DNA of 64,000 nucleotides from CAJBNH01 sp964447285 (GCA_964447285.1 CAYURO010000003.1:62001-126000), one strand, 5' to 3'. Positions 33,219 through 42,636 are shown, counted from the stretch's first letter. Notes: generated by a model from the letters alone, not told the origin. Program-made: numbers and translations.

Positions 33219-34839
33219 TGACGTTCAGGCACTGACGGCGATGGCCGAGACCGTGCTGCGCCTGTCGAGCGTGGCTTGGGCCGGTGCGCGCACGTCGTCA
33301 CGCGGGATGATGCTGCACCGCGATGCGGCGGTGGTGCGGTTCGGCGCGAGCGAGGGTCAGGCCGTTGTGCAGGTGCGGGACGGTCAGGTGGTCCAGCGCG
33401 TTGTGCTGGGAGCGGCCAGCGACGACGTGACCTCGAACTGCACGTGCACCGACGGGCAACCGTGTGCGCACGCCGTTGCCGCGTTGATCGAGTTGCAGCG
33501 CCGCGTTCGCCAGGCCCGCCAGTCCAGTGAGCAGCTGACGGCCGTGATGTCGACGCTGCGCAGCCGTCTGGATGGCGCCCGGTCGGAGACACCACAGGCC
33601 AACCGGACCAAGATGCTGGACTCCATTGACCGGCTGCCGCTGCCCGCCGGTGTGGACATGGTGGCGTTGACTTGGCGTCAGGGGCTTCGTCAGGGGCCGC
33701 TGGAAGTCAAGGAACTCCAAGGGATTGCTGCGAGGGTCGAGGAAGTCGCGGTGGCGGACCCGCCGACGGCGCGGGCCCTGTCGCTGAAGCTGCTGGGGGC
33801 GCTGGCCGCGACCAAGGTCGTGTTCGTGCCGCTGCCCGAGGCGGCAGAGCACGTGGTGATTCGGCTGGTGCCGGTCGCCATCGGCGTGGGGACCGACCAA
33901 GTGCCGCCGGAAGAGACCGTGCAGGTGCTGGTGGACATGGCCCTGGATGCACGGCCGCAAGTGGCGGCCCACGTCGCGGCGGGGTTGGACATCGCGTGCC
34001 TGCGGTCGGCCGGACTGTTCGCGGCGGTGTCGGCGCAAGCACTGGAGGGTCTGCATCGGGGGCGGATTGAGTGGCGCGAGGTGGCGATGCCTTCGGGGCG
34101 CGACCGGCTGCTGTCGGCGCTGGCGTCGGCGGCCGTGCATCACGGCAGTCTGGACCGCGCGACAGACCTTGCGCGGTCGTGGCCGCCGATGCGCCGCGAG
34201 CTGCAGGTCGTGATGGCGGCGCTAGGGCGGGCCGGGCAAGGCGAAGAGGCCATGGCGATCGCGGACTTCTATGACCCGCGGGGCGAGTCGTGGACGGCAG
34301 GCGTGGGTGCGGCGGCCGAGGCGGCGCTGGATGCCGGGCAACGGGATACCGCACACCGGCTGGCGGCGCGGGCGTTTGAGCAGCAGCCCAGCCAGCCTTG
34401 GTTCGACCTGCTGAGCCGCACGGCGAGCCCGCGGGTGTGGCGTGAGCGGCGGCCGCTGCTGGTGGCGCGGCTGTTGGCAGAGGGCGACCCGGCGTGGCTG
34501 GCAGACCGGCTTGCGGGCGAACCGGACGCCGTTGATGCCTTGCTGCACGCGATCATGACGGGGCCGCTGGCCGACCGCACGGTGCGTGCCGCCTTGCAGC
34601 ATCTGACCGAGCTGGACCCGATGGCCGCCTTCCTGGGACGTGCGGCACGGTTGGCCGCCCTGACGACGTCTCCGGGCACTTCAGTGCGCCAGTTTCAGAA
34701 CGAGATCAGTGCGTTGTGTGATAGTGCCGGAGGGCTGGGCGAGCCGGGGCTGGCGGTCGATCTGGGCAAGCTGTTGGCGCGCGAGCGAGGTGACTGTGCG
34801 CCGCTGGTCAAGGCCATGCACGGTGTGCTGGGGCGCTGA
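33208..34839 (+). CDS. SWIM zinc-finger protein
   Basis: 543 residues. The SWIM motif CTCTDGQPCAH (about 77-88, CxC-x5-CxH) lies in an N-terminal domain. The rest is a long Ala/Leu/Arg-rich alpha-helical repeat region (about 190-540) like TPR or HEAT hairpins. SWIM domains bind DNA or proteins and occur next to SNF2 helicases or in standalone regulators; no helicase is present here. The start is the GTG at 33208 with GGAAG upstream, overlapping the BFD gene. Function unknown. Confidence 0.85.
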   Translation: MKSDDVQALTAMAETVLRLSSVAWAGARTSSRGMMLHRDAAVVRFGASEGQAVVQVRDGQVVQRVVLGAASDDVTSNCTCTDGQPCAHAVAALIELQRRVRQARQSSEQLTAVMSTLRSRLDGARSETPQANRTKMLDSIDRLPLPAGVDMVALTWRQGLRQGPLEVKELQGIAARVEEVAVADPPTARALSLKLLGALAATKVVFVPLPEAAEHVVIRLVPVAIGVGTDQVPPEETVQVLVDMALDARPQVAAHVAAGLDIACLRSAGLFAAVSAQALEGLHRGRIEWREVAMPSGRDRLLSALASAAVHHGSLDRATDLARSWPPMRRELQVVMAALGRAGQGEEAMAIADFYDPRGESWTAGVGAAAEAALDAGQRDTAHRLAARAFEQQPSQPWFDLLSRTASPRVWRERRPLLVARLLAEGDPAWLADRLAGEPDAVDALLHAIMTGPLADRTVRAALQHLTELDPMAAFLGRAARLAALTTSPGTSVRQFQNEISALCDSAGGLGEPGLAVDLGKLLARERGDCAPLVKAMHGVLGR

Positions 34840-34842
34840 CCG

Positions 34843-35400
34843 CTACTCCAGCTCGTCGACCAACCGGGGTTCCTTCATCTCGGACGTCAGTGTCAGGTCC
34901 GAAAACTGGCCGTCGCCGTCCAAGTCCGCGCGCGCCTTGGCGATCCACCAGTCGTTCTGCGGCTTGCGGACGTCGGCTTCGGGCGGCTTCCACGGCTTGG
35001 CGGGGTCCTTGGCCAGCACCACGAACTGGAACCACACGCGTTCGTCTGGCCGGATCTCGAGCTCGAGTGCGCACCAGCCCGGGTGGGACGCCACGTCGCC
35101 CTTTTTTCGGCAGTCGAGGCCCCAAATGTTGGACTGACCGTTGCCCATGTCGCGCGGCCAGAAGTCCTGCACGTCGTTTCCCGTGGCGGCGAAGCGGTGA
35201 TGCTCCAGACGATAGGTGCGCTGCCGCTCGGCAAGATCCTTGAGAAACGCAACAGCTTGGCGCACATGGGCGCGTCGGGCGGCGCGCTGCCAACCGACCG
35301 TGCCGATTCCGGCCAGCAGGACGACAAGGGCCAGCGCGATCCCTGTCTCAGCAAAGAGCCGGGGCCAAGCGCGTGTGGGTGTGGTGGGAGCTTCTTCCAT
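34843..35400 (-). CDS. Single-pass membrane protein with pilin-like N-terminus
   Basis: 185 residues. A short basic leader and one hydrophobic helix (about 16-36, LFAETGIALALVVLLAGIGTVGW) are followed by an amphipathic helix (RRAHVRQAVAFLKDLAERQ) and a globular part with two Cys and Trp-rich strands. The shape recalls a type IV or type II minor pseudopilin, including a Glu near the helix start. The G(F/Y)(S/T)LxE prepilin-peptidase site is not seen, so this is only a structural analogy. The ATG at 35400 is chosen; the frame extends to 35499. It converges on the SWIM gene with three bases between the stops. Confidence 0.75.
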   Translation of the reverse strand: MEEAPTTPTRAWPRLFAETGIALALVVLLAGIGTVGWQRAARRAHVRQAVAFLKDLAERQRTYRLEHHRFAATGNDVQDFWPRDMGNGQSNIWGLDCRKKGDVASHPGWCALELEIRPDERVWFQFVVLAKDPAKPWKPPEADVRKPQNDWWIAKARADLDGDGQFSDLTLTSEMKEPRLVDELE

Positions 35401-35434
35401 GGGCGCGCGATGTTGACGGGGGGGGCGAAGGGCG

Positions 35435-36574
35435 TCAACCGAGCCGCCGCCGCAGTGTGTAGGACGCCGCGCCGAACAGCGTGATGCCGATGCCCGCAAG
35501 TGCGACGAACTGCGAGGTCAGGTCGCCGAACGAGGCACCCTTGAGCAGTACCGCCCGCAAGACTTCCACAAAGTGACGCACAGGGTTCAGGGCGGTCACC
35601 GGCTGCAGCCAGGCGGGCATGTTCTCGATAGGTGTGACGAATCCCGAAAGCAGCATTCCGGGCAAGAGCACAAAGAAGGACGCCATCAGCGCCTGCTGCT
35701 GGTTGCGGACGACGGCTGCCAGGAACAGGCCCAGACCCAGCGTGGCCAGCAGATACAGCAGCCCGGCAGAGAACACGACGACCAACGGTCCCCGCAGCGG
35801 CACGCCGAACAGCCAGCTACCGGCGGCCAGCACCAACCCCAAGTCTACCAAGCCGATCGCCGCGTAGGGCAGCGTCTTGCCGAGGATCAGGGTGGTAGGC
35901 GTCAGCGGTGTGACGAGCACCTGTTCCAGCGTGCCGGACTCCTTCTCTCTCGCCAGGCCCATCGCCGTGACGATCAGTGTGACGATCAGCAGCAGCGTCG
36001 CAGCAACGCCCGGGACGAAGAAGATCGCGCTGTCGAGTGCGGGGTTGTAGAGCAGGCGGGGTTCGACCCGCAGCGGGCGTATCTGTGGGACGAACCCGCG
36101 TTGGCGGGCAACTTGGGCGATGCGTTCTTGGGCGAGCTCCACCGCGCGACCCAGCAGGTAGGCCGTCGCCGCGTTCTGCGCCACGATCGCGCGGTTTGAG
36201 TCGCTGCCGTCGACCAGCACCTGCACGGCGGCGGGAGCTCCGCGCTTCACCCGCTCGCCAAAGCCCTTTGGTACCACGATCACGATCGACGCAAGCCCGT
36301 GCTCGAAGGCTCCCAACGCGGCCTGTCCTGTCGCCAGCTCGCCCACCTGATCAAATGCGTCGCCGGCCACCAGCCCCGCCACCAGCTCACGGCTCTGCAC
36401 CGACCGATCCTCGTCTGCCACAAGGGTCGGCACGTGGTTGACGTCGAGGTTGACGGAGTAGCCCAGCACGACCAGCTGCAGCAGCGGCACGACGACCAGC
36501 ACGCCGACCATCCGCTTGTCCCGGAAGGTCTGCTGGAATTCCTTGATGATCAGCGCCGTCAGCGCGAGCCGCAT
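35435..36574 (-). CDS. ABC-2 type transporter permease (second)
   Basis: 379 residues. Topology of the YbhR/YhhJ type: one N-terminal helix (about 22-42), a large periplasmic domain (about 45-175) and five C-terminal helices (about 180-375). The signatures AREKESGTLEQVLVTPLTPTTLILGK and ENMPAWLQPVTALNPVRHFVEVLRAV are present. It is the last gene of the five-gene exporter cluster, 13 bases after the first permease. Substrates of such exporters range from drugs to lipophilic molecules; this one is not known. Confidence 0.92.
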   Translation of the reverse strand: MRLALTALIIKEFQQTFRDKRMVGVLVVVPLLQLVVLGYSVNLDVNHVPTLVADEDRSVQSRELVAGLVAGDAFDQVGELATGQAALGAFEHGLASIVIVVPKGFGERVKRGAPAAVQVLVDGSDSNRAIVAQNAATAYLLGRAVELAQERIAQVARQRGFVPQIRPLRVEPRLLYNPALDSAIFFVPGVAATLLLIVTLIVTAMGLAREKESGTLEQVLVTPLTPTTLILGKTLPYAAIGLVDLGLVLAAGSWLFGVPLRGPLVVVFSAGLLYLLATLGLGLFLAAVVRNQQQALMASFFVLLPGMLLSGFVTPIENMPAWLQPVTALNPVRHFVEVLRAVLLKGASFGDLTSQFVALAGIGITLFGAASYTLRRRLG

Positions 36575-36587
36575 CGCCGTCTCCTCG

Positions 36588-37715
36588 TCACGCGACGGTC
36601 CGCTTGAACCGCTTGGTCGCCACCACCAGCAGAAACAGAAAGAACAGGAACATCGCCCCGATGTCGGGCAGCACCGTCTCGAAGTCTGCGCCGCGCAGCA
36701 TCACCGCACGCAGCGCGCGCACGAGGTACCTCGCCGGCAGGATGCGCGCGATGATCTGCAGGACCCATGGCATCGACTCGACCGGAAAGATAAAGCCGGA
36801 CAGCAGCAGGGCGGGCAGAAAGGTGCTGACGGCGGCGATCTGCCCCGCCAGCATCTGGTTTCGCGTGACGACGCTGATGAACAGGCCCTGCATCAGCATG
36901 GCGAACAAGAACACCGATGCGACCAGAAACACGAGCGCCACGCTGCCCCGCATCGGCACGTCAAAGACCCACACCCCCAGCGTCAACACCATCAGCACCT
37001 GAACTTGCCCGATCGCAAAGTACGGGCCCAGCTTGCCCAAGATGATCTCCAGCCGCCCGACTGGCGTGGCGAACAGTTGCTCCATCGAGCCCCGCTCGTA
37101 CTCCCGCGCGACGGTCAGCGCCGTCAGCATCACCGCGACCATCACCAGCACCATCACCATCAAGCCGGGGACCAGGAACACCGCACTTCGGAGCTCGGGG
37201 TTGAAGAACGTGCGGGGACGGGCTTCCAGCGGCGGGGTGGCGTCGCCCAGCAGCTCCACGAACGCCCGCTGCGACGAGGACAACGCCACCGCGTTGGCGT
37301 AACCCAGTGCGACGGAAGCGGAAGTGTTGTCTGCGCCATCGATCAGCAGCTGCGCCACCGCTTCGGGGCCGTGCAGCACCGAGGCCTCGTACCCGCGGGG
37401 AATCACCAGCGCCACGCGTGCCGCGCCCGAACGGAACAGCGGCTCCGCGTCGTCCGGGTCGCCTCGATGGGCTACGACGTTGAACGTGTTCGAGACCGTG
37501 AACGTATCCGCGAGCTTGCGCGAGCTGGGACTGTGGTCTTGGTCCACCACCACCATCGGGATGTGCTCGATGTCGAACGAAACGGCCACGCCGAAGAGCA
37601 GCAGCAGTCCCACGGGCATGATCAGCGCGAAGGCGAGCATCTGCGGGTCGCGCAGGATGTGCCGCATCTCTTTGTTCGCCATCGCAACAATGCGGACCAG
37701 CGCGCGGGGCATCAT
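36588..37715 (-). CDS. ABC-2 type transporter permease (first)
   Basis: 375 residues, paralogous to the next gene. N-terminal helix MLAFALIMPVGLLLLFG, periplasmic domain, then five helices. It has AREYERGSMEQLFATPVGRLEIILGK and ESMPWVLQIIARILPARYLVRALRAV. The start is the ATG at 37715, overlapping the stop of the upstream ATPase (ATGA) with AAGGGGG in front. A much longer frame to 38507 is a shadow of that ATPase. Confidence 0.93.
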   Translation of the reverse strand: MMPRALVRIVAMANKEMRHILRDPQMLAFALIMPVGLLLLFGVAVSFDIEHIPMVVVDQDHSPSSRKLADTFTVSNTFNVVAHRGDPDDAEPLFRSGAARVALVIPRGYEASVLHGPEAVAQLLIDGADNTSASVALGYANAVALSSSQRAFVELLGDATPPLEARPRTFFNPELRSAVFLVPGLMVMVLVMVAVMLTALTVAREYERGSMEQLFATPVGRLEIILGKLGPYFAIGQVQVLMVLTLGVWVFDVPMRGSVALVFLVASVFLFAMLMQGLFISVVTRNQMLAGQIAAVSTFLPALLLSGFIFPVESMPWVLQIIARILPARYLVRALRAVMLRGADFETVLPDIGAMFLFFLFLLVVATKRFKRTVA

Positions 37716-38659
37716 GCGGCCCCCTTGCTCGATCGACCTGTGCCGACCAGAGCCAGAAACACGTCCTCCAACGTCGGCTCGACGCGAGACACCGCGGCAT
37801 CGCTGTGTCCGTGTTGCCTGAGCTCGTGTTCCAGCCGGCCGTCGTCCTCCAGCTCGCCCTGAACGCGTACGTGCAGTCGCGGACCAAACGGCTCGACCTC
37901 GACGACGCCCGGCCAATTCGCCAGTTCGTGTCGCACCTTGCGCGAGTCGGCCAGCTCGACCGCGTACAAGGCTCCGGGGACGTGCGTCGCCTTCAGTCCG
38001 GCCGGGGTGTCCAGCGCCACCAGCTTGCCATCGACCATCAAGCCGACGCGGGCGCAGTGCTCTGCCTCGTCCAGGTGGTGGGTCGTGACGAAGACGGTTG
38101 TGCCGGTGCCGGCCAGATCGCGGATCACGCGCCAAAAGCCGCGCCGCGCCTCGGGATCCACGCCGGCGGTCGGTTCGTCCAAGAACACGATCGGCGGTTC
38201 GTGCAGCAGCGCCGACCCCAGGGCCAGCCGTTGCCGCACGCCGCCGGGCAGCGCTGACGTCAGGGCACCTCGTCGGTCCGTCAGCCCCGCCAGCTCCAGC
38301 GCCGCCTGGACTCGGGAATCGCGCCGCGCTCCGCCAAGGCCGTAAGCACCTGCAAAGAAGCGTAAATTCTCCTCGACCGTCAGATCCAGATACAGCGAGA
38401 ACCGCTGCGACATGTAGCCGATCGACCGCTTGACCCGCTCCGGCTCGCGCGCGATGTCTGCTCCGGCCACGCTGGCACGTCCTGACGTGGGAGCCACCAG
38501 CCCGCACAACATCTTGATCGTGGTCGACTTTCCGGCGCCGTTGGCCCCCAGATAGCCAAAGATCTCGCCGCGTCCGACTTCAAACGACACCCGATCGACC
38601 GCGGTGAAGTCACCGTACCGCTTGGTCAGGTCGCGCACCTCGACGACGGTGGGCGTCAT
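37712..38659 (-). CDS. ABC transporter ATP-binding protein (second)
   Basis: 315 residues. Walker A GANGAGKST near residue 40, signature LPGGVRQRLALGSALL (Pro in place of the usual Ser), Walker B IVFLDEPTAGVD and an H-loop TTHHLDEAEHC. A C-terminal regulatory stretch of about 90 residues follows. In E. coli the comparable YbhF is one protein with two fused ATPase domains; here the halves are separate genes overlapping by four bases at both ends. Confidence 0.95.
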   Translation of the reverse strand: MTPTVVEVRDLTKRYGDFTAVDRVSFEVGRGEIFGYLGANGAGKSTTIKMLCGLVAPTSGRASVAGADIAREPERVKRSIGYMSQRFSLYLDLTVEENLRFFAGAYGLGGARRDSRVQAALELAGLTDRRGALTSALPGGVRQRLALGSALLHEPPIVFLDEPTAGVDPEARRGFWRVIRDLAGTGTTVFVTTHHLDEAEHCARVGLMVDGKLVALDTPAGLKATHVPGALYAVELADSRKVRHELANWPGVVEVEPFGPRLHVRVQGELEDDGRLEHELRQHGHSDAAVSRVEPTLEDVFLALVGTGRSSKGAA

Positions 38660-39594
38660 TCAGCCACCTCGCGCGGGGCTGAACTCAAGCCCAGGAACAC
38701 GTCCTCGAAGTCTGGCTCAACCACTTCCAGCTCTTTGTCATGGCTTTGCGCCGCGAACCACACGCGAAACGCGGCTTGCTCGGAGACGCGCACGACGACC
38801 CGCAGCGCCGTGCCTTGGGGCGACAGCGCCATCACATCGGGTCGGTCGGTCAGCTCGCGCTCCAGACGATCGCGATCAGCGGCATGGAGCAGGAAGGCAG
38901 GATGGGGAAAGGCCTTCACCAGAGCGGCCGGAGCGTCTTCGGCAATCAGGCGCCCCCGGTGCATCAGTCCCACGCGGTGACAGCGCGAGGCTTCATCCAT
39001 GTAGGGGGTCGCCAGCAGAACGGCCATCCCTTCGGACACAAATTCGTAAAGAAGATCCCAAAGTTCGCGGCGAGACACCGGATCAACCCCGTTGGTTGGC
39101 TCGTCCAGCAGCAGGACCTTGGGGTGGTGCAGCAACGCACAAGCCAGCGCGAGCTTCTTGTACATGCCGCCCGATAGCGCATCGGCGCGTCGGTCGCGAA
39201 ACGGCCCCAATCGGGTCACGTCGAGCAGTCGCGTCTCGCGCTCGTGACGCTGGGTCTTGGTCAGGCCGAACAACTGCCCGAAGAACTGAAGGTTTTCCCC
39301 GACCGAGAGGTCTCCGTACAAGCTGAACTGCTGGGGCATGTACCCCACCGCCTCGCGTGCCGCCTCGCTGCCAGCCTTGGCGCCGCCTGCAGCTTCCAGC
39401 CGGACCTCGCCACCGTCGGGGGTGATCAGGCCGACCAGCATGCGCACAGTGGTGGTCTTGCCGGCGCCGTCAGGACCGACCAAGCCGTACAGCTCTCCCG
39501 CGCGGACGCCAAAGGTTACGCCGTCCACCGCTCGCTCGGTTCCGAACGAACGGCGCAGGTTGCGGGCCTCCATGGCGAACCCGGGGGCGGTCAT
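38656..39594 (-). CDS. ABC transporter ATP-binding protein (first)
   Basis: 312 residues. Walker A GPDGAGKTTT near residue 40, signature LSGGMYKKLALACALL, Walker B VLLLDEPTNGVD and a switch region ATPYMDEASRC. The usual H-loop His is replaced (ATPYMDEA), as in the first half of YbhF-like proteins, which suggests one degenerate catalytic site in the heterodimer. Its ATG overlaps the HlyD-type stop and its stop overlaps the next ATPase start. Confidence 0.94.
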   Translation of the reverse strand: MTAPGFAMEARNLRRSFGTERAVDGVTFGVRAGELYGLVGPDGAGKTTTVRMLVGLITPDGGEVRLEAAGGAKAGSEAAREAVGYMPQQFSLYGDLSVGENLQFFGQLFGLTKTQRHERETRLLDVTRLGPFRDRRADALSGGMYKKLALACALLHHPKVLLLDEPTNGVDPVSRRELWDLLYEFVSEGMAVLLATPYMDEASRCHRVGLMHRGRLIAEDAPAALVKAFPHPAFLLHAADRDRLERELTDRPDVMALSPQGTALRVVVRVSEQAAFRVWFAAQSHDKELEVVEPDFEDVFLGLSSAPREVAE

Positions 39595-40688
39595 GGCTGC
39601 GGCTTCCCTTGAGCGGCGATGGCGATCTCGACGGGCATGCCAGGTCTCAACAGGCCGTCCGGATTGGGGATCTGCACGTCGACGGCGTAGACCAGCCGGT
39701 CGCGGTCCTGGCGGGTCTGAACGTTGCGCGGGGTGAACTCGGCGGAGGTCCCGACGCGGCGGATCGACCCGGCAAACGTCCGATTGGGCAGGGCGTCGGC
39801 GACCACGGTGACCTTGCTGCCGGGCTTGGCTGCAGCCAACTCTGCATTCGGTAAATAGAAGGTCGCATCGAGCACGCGCGCGTCGACGATCGTCAGCAGT
39901 CGGGTGCCGGGCAGCACGACCTCGCCAACCTCATACGCCCGCGTCTGCACCAGACCGTCTTCGGGCGCCCGCAGCGTGCACTCAGCCACAAGTGCTTTGG
40001 CCTTGGTCAGGTTCGCTTCGGCCGCTGCCAGCTCTTGCTGCGAACCGCGCGCCTTGACCTGTGCAATGCGGGACTGCACCGCAGCTGTCGTTTGACCTGC
40101 CTCGACCGCTTGCGCCTGTGCTTCCGCGGCTTGCGCGCTGGCACCCAACGCAGCGACCTGACGACCCAGACCGGAAGACTGCGTCTGCAGCTGGTCCCGG
40201 GCTTGTTCCGAGGCAGCGCCAACGGCCCGCAGCGACTCGACTCGCCGCACCTCGCGCGCGGCGGCTACCTGCTGAACTTGAACCGCAGCGCCCTGAGCCT
40301 TGCTCGCACGCGCCGCGGCCTGCGCTGCCGTGGCTTGCCGGGACGCAGCAACTTCGGCCTGCGCGGCGAGTTCGACCCCCAGCTTGGTCGCTTCCGCGCT
40401 GATCTTCGCACCCTCGACCGCGGCTGTGGCTTGAGCCAGAGTGGCGCGCGGTTCATCGCATTCCAACTCCGCGACGACCTGTCCGGCGCTGACCGCGTCG
40501 CCCTCACGCACGTGAAGCTTCAGGATGCGCGCAGAGATCCGTGCGGTCACATCGACCTCGATGCCCTCCAAGGTGGCGCTGCCGCCCGACGGTCGCTCGG
40601 ACTCCAGCCGCTGTTCCCGCAGACGCCAGTACAGCAGCGTCGACAGCACGGCGACCAGCACCACGAAAAACACAGCGACCCGCTTCAT
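39591..40688 (-). CDS. HlyD/YbhG-type periplasmic adaptor protein
   Basis: 365 residues. One N-terminal membrane anchor (about 5-22), the first half of a biotinyl-lipoyl domain (ILKLHVREGDAVSAGQVVAELEC), a long Ala/Gln-rich coiled-coil hairpin (about 90-235) and the returning half (LRAPEDGLVQTRAYEVGEVV). A beta-barrel end follows (GSKVTVVADALPNRTFAGSI). It would link the ABC exporter to an outer-membrane channel, which is not encoded here. The ATG at 40688 has GGAGGTTC upstream. First gene of the exporter cluster. Confidence 0.93.
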   Translation of the reverse strand: MKRVAVFFVVLVAVLSTLLYWRLREQRLESERPSGGSATLEGIEVDVTARISARILKLHVREGDAVSAGQVVAELECDEPRATLAQATAAVEGAKISAEATKLGVELAAQAEVAASRQATAAQAAARASKAQGAAVQVQQVAAAREVRRVESLRAVGAASEQARDQLQTQSSGLGRQVAALGASAQAAEAQAQAVEAGQTTAAVQSRIAQVKARGSQQELAAAEANLTKAKALVAECTLRAPEDGLVQTRAYEVGEVVLPGTRLLTIVDARVLDATFYLPNAELAAAKPGSKVTVVADALPNRTFAGSIRRVGTSAEFTPRNVQTRQDRDRLVYAVDVQIPNPDGLLRPGMPVEIAIAAQGKPQP

Positions 40689-40776
40689 CCAGAACCTCCA
40701 CCGTTGCCGGCGAACCGGAAGCTCCAGATCTACATGAATTCGATGGCGGTGTCGCCAAAGCGAGCCGGGTTGGCTG

Positions 40777-42501
40777 TCAGTCTCCAACCAGCAGGACCAC
40801 CGACACGCGACCGTCCAGCGACCGCGCGTCTTGGGCCACCCCGACGCCGATGCGCCGCGCGCCGACTGCCTTGGCCGACTCTGGCAAGTCCAATGCGTCC
40901 AACTCAGGCACCAGCGCCGCCCAGGCCCGCAGCTTGCCCTTCAGCAGTCCACGCGCGCGCGCCCCGTCCAGCGCCCGCGACGACACCCCGTCCAGTGCCC
41001 CGTCCAGCGCTGCGTCGGCCGCCTGCGACGCCACCGCGTCCAACCCCGAGTCGGACCGGAGCTCGGACAGGCCCTCCCGCACGCGCAGGTCGGCCACCCG
41101 CCGTCGCACCTCGGTGGCCGCTGCCAGCAAGTCCAAGTCCTCGACAGGCTTCGAAAAGATCTGCGTCACCCACCAACGCCGGTCGCCGTCGTCCCCCTGC
41201 TCGCCCACGACCCCAATGCCCAAGTGCGTCACCTTGGGGTCCAGCATGTTGCGGCGGTGGCCCAGACTGTCCATCAACCCTGCCTGCGCCTCGGCAATCG
41301 AAGTGTTGTGGGCCAGATTCTCGGACGATGCGATTGCCCGGTAATGCGCCGCTTCCAGCCGCTGCGTGTGCAGGCCGGTCGTCGGCGAGCGATGCCCGAA
41401 ATAGCCGTTGTCGCGCATGTCTGCGCTATGGTCGCGGGCGACCTCAGCGAGCTTGCCATCCCAGATCAGCGTAGGAACACCGTGTCTTGCGCGATCGGCG
41501 TTGACCAGCGCAAAGGCGTATTGCGCGGCTTGGTCGGCGGTCTGCAAGGCCCCTTCGTCCGGGGCGATGCGGGTGGTGAAGCGGCGCGGTGGGTCCTGTC
41601 CAACCTCGACCCGCACCTGCACCAGCTTGCCCGGTCCGCTCGGCCCCTCACCGATCAACTGCACCTGCAGCGTTCCCCGCCGGTCACCGACGGCGACGTC
41701 GAGGGTCAGAAGGTCGCCTTTCACCTCAGGTTGCATTGTTTCGATGTCGCCGCCCGGACGCAGCACCAGCGCCTCCAGCCCCGTATACGGAGCCACCAAG
41801 CGTCCGGACATCCGCCAGACAGAGCCCACCTCCGCGCGCCTCAGCATCGGGTCCAGTCGCAGCGGAAGCCGCGTTCCCACGACGCCGATGTGGCGTGGCA
41901 AGTCAGCTCCTGCCATGTAGATTTCACCAACTCCGACGTGGACGTCCCCCGTCCCGCTCGGCGGTTCGGACACGACGGTGGCGATCGCCTTGCGCAGCGC
42001 CTCCTCAGCTTCGGACGTCGTGCGCAGATGCTGAAAGACCGTGTCGCCCGCGATGGCGCCCGAGCCGGCCAGCAGGAAGTCGCGGACATCAGACGGTGGG
42101 TCGCTGCCAAATTCGGTGTACTGAAAAACGAATTCCCGAGCAGCACGCCCGAGATCCGGGTCATACACCGCCCGCCCACGGCTGACTTGCGTCACCAGCT
42201 TGCGGTAAAAGGCGTCGTTGTCATCCGGCCAGGCGCCCAAATAGGCGGTCGCTGGTGGCTCACTGAGCTCGACCGTGACTTGTCGGCCAGCGCCCAGACC
42301 CGCGTGATCCGGCGCGGCTTCTGCGGTAGCGCTGGCCGGCTGCTCGAGCGTGGGCCTGGTTCGGACCACCGCCGAACGAACCACCCGACGCCGCTCCGGA
42401 TGCACCTGGGTGGAGGGAGCCGCGGTCGCCCAACTCCACAGCCCCCAACCGACGCCGACGGCGACAAAGACCCATAGCAGGTTGGCGATGGCGTTTCGCA
42501 A
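40777..42501 (-). CDS. Membrane-anchored CAP/SCP-domain protein
   Basis: 574 residues from a TTG at 42501. A hydrophobic anchor (about 5-25, ANLLWVFVAVGVGWGLWSWAT) precedes a large region without a recognised fold (about 60-320). A CAP domain (SCP/PR-1, about 325-440) carries ARDHSADM, GYFGHRSP, SENLAHN and GHRRNML. About 130 C-terminal residues are Asp/Ala/Leu-rich. Bacterial CAP proteins are extracellular and of varied or unknown function. The start is inferred: GGAG lies six bases before the TTG and the anchor follows at once, while the longer frame to 42663 would overlap the divergent hydratase gene. Confidence 0.82.
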   Translation of the reverse strand: MRNAIANLLWVFVAVGVGWGLWSWATAAPSTQVHPERRRVVRSAVVRTRPTLEQPASATAEAAPDHAGLGAGRQVTVELSEPPATAYLGAWPDDNDAFYRKLVTQVSRGRAVYDPDLGRAAREFVFQYTEFGSDPPSDVRDFLLAGSGAIAGDTVFQHLRTTSEAEEALRKAIATVVSEPPSGTGDVHVGVGEIYMAGADLPRHIGVVGTRLPLRLDPMLRRAEVGSVWRMSGRLVAPYTGLEALVLRPGGDIETMQPEVKGDLLTLDVAVGDRRGTLQVQLIGEGPSGPGKLVQVRVEVGQDPPRRFTTRIAPDEGALQTADQAAQYAFALVNADRARHGVPTLIWDGKLAEVARDHSADMRDNGYFGHRSPTTGLHTQRLEAAHYRAIASSENLAHNTSIAEAQAGLMDSLGHRRNMLDPKVTHLGIGVVGEQGDDGDRRWWVTQIFSKPVEDLDLLAAATEVRRRVADLRVREGLSELRSDSGLDAVASQAADAALDGALDGVSSRALDGARARGLLKGKLRAWAALVPELDALDLPESAKAVGARRIGVGVAQDARSLDGRVSVVLLVGD

Positions 42502-42636
42502 CGGGAACTCCAGCCGTCGGTGCAGGCAAGCAGCCGTCTGCACCTGACGGTGTGCATCGAGTGTACGGCTTCGGCCATTTCGCGCTACAACGCGCAGTCG
42601 GATCGATGCCTTCCCGCCCCGCACACAGAGCCTGCC

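Noticed and set aside
36588..38507. 639-codon frame including a permease
   Set aside because: Only the part from 37715 onward is a permease; the rest is out-of-frame to the ATPase gene.
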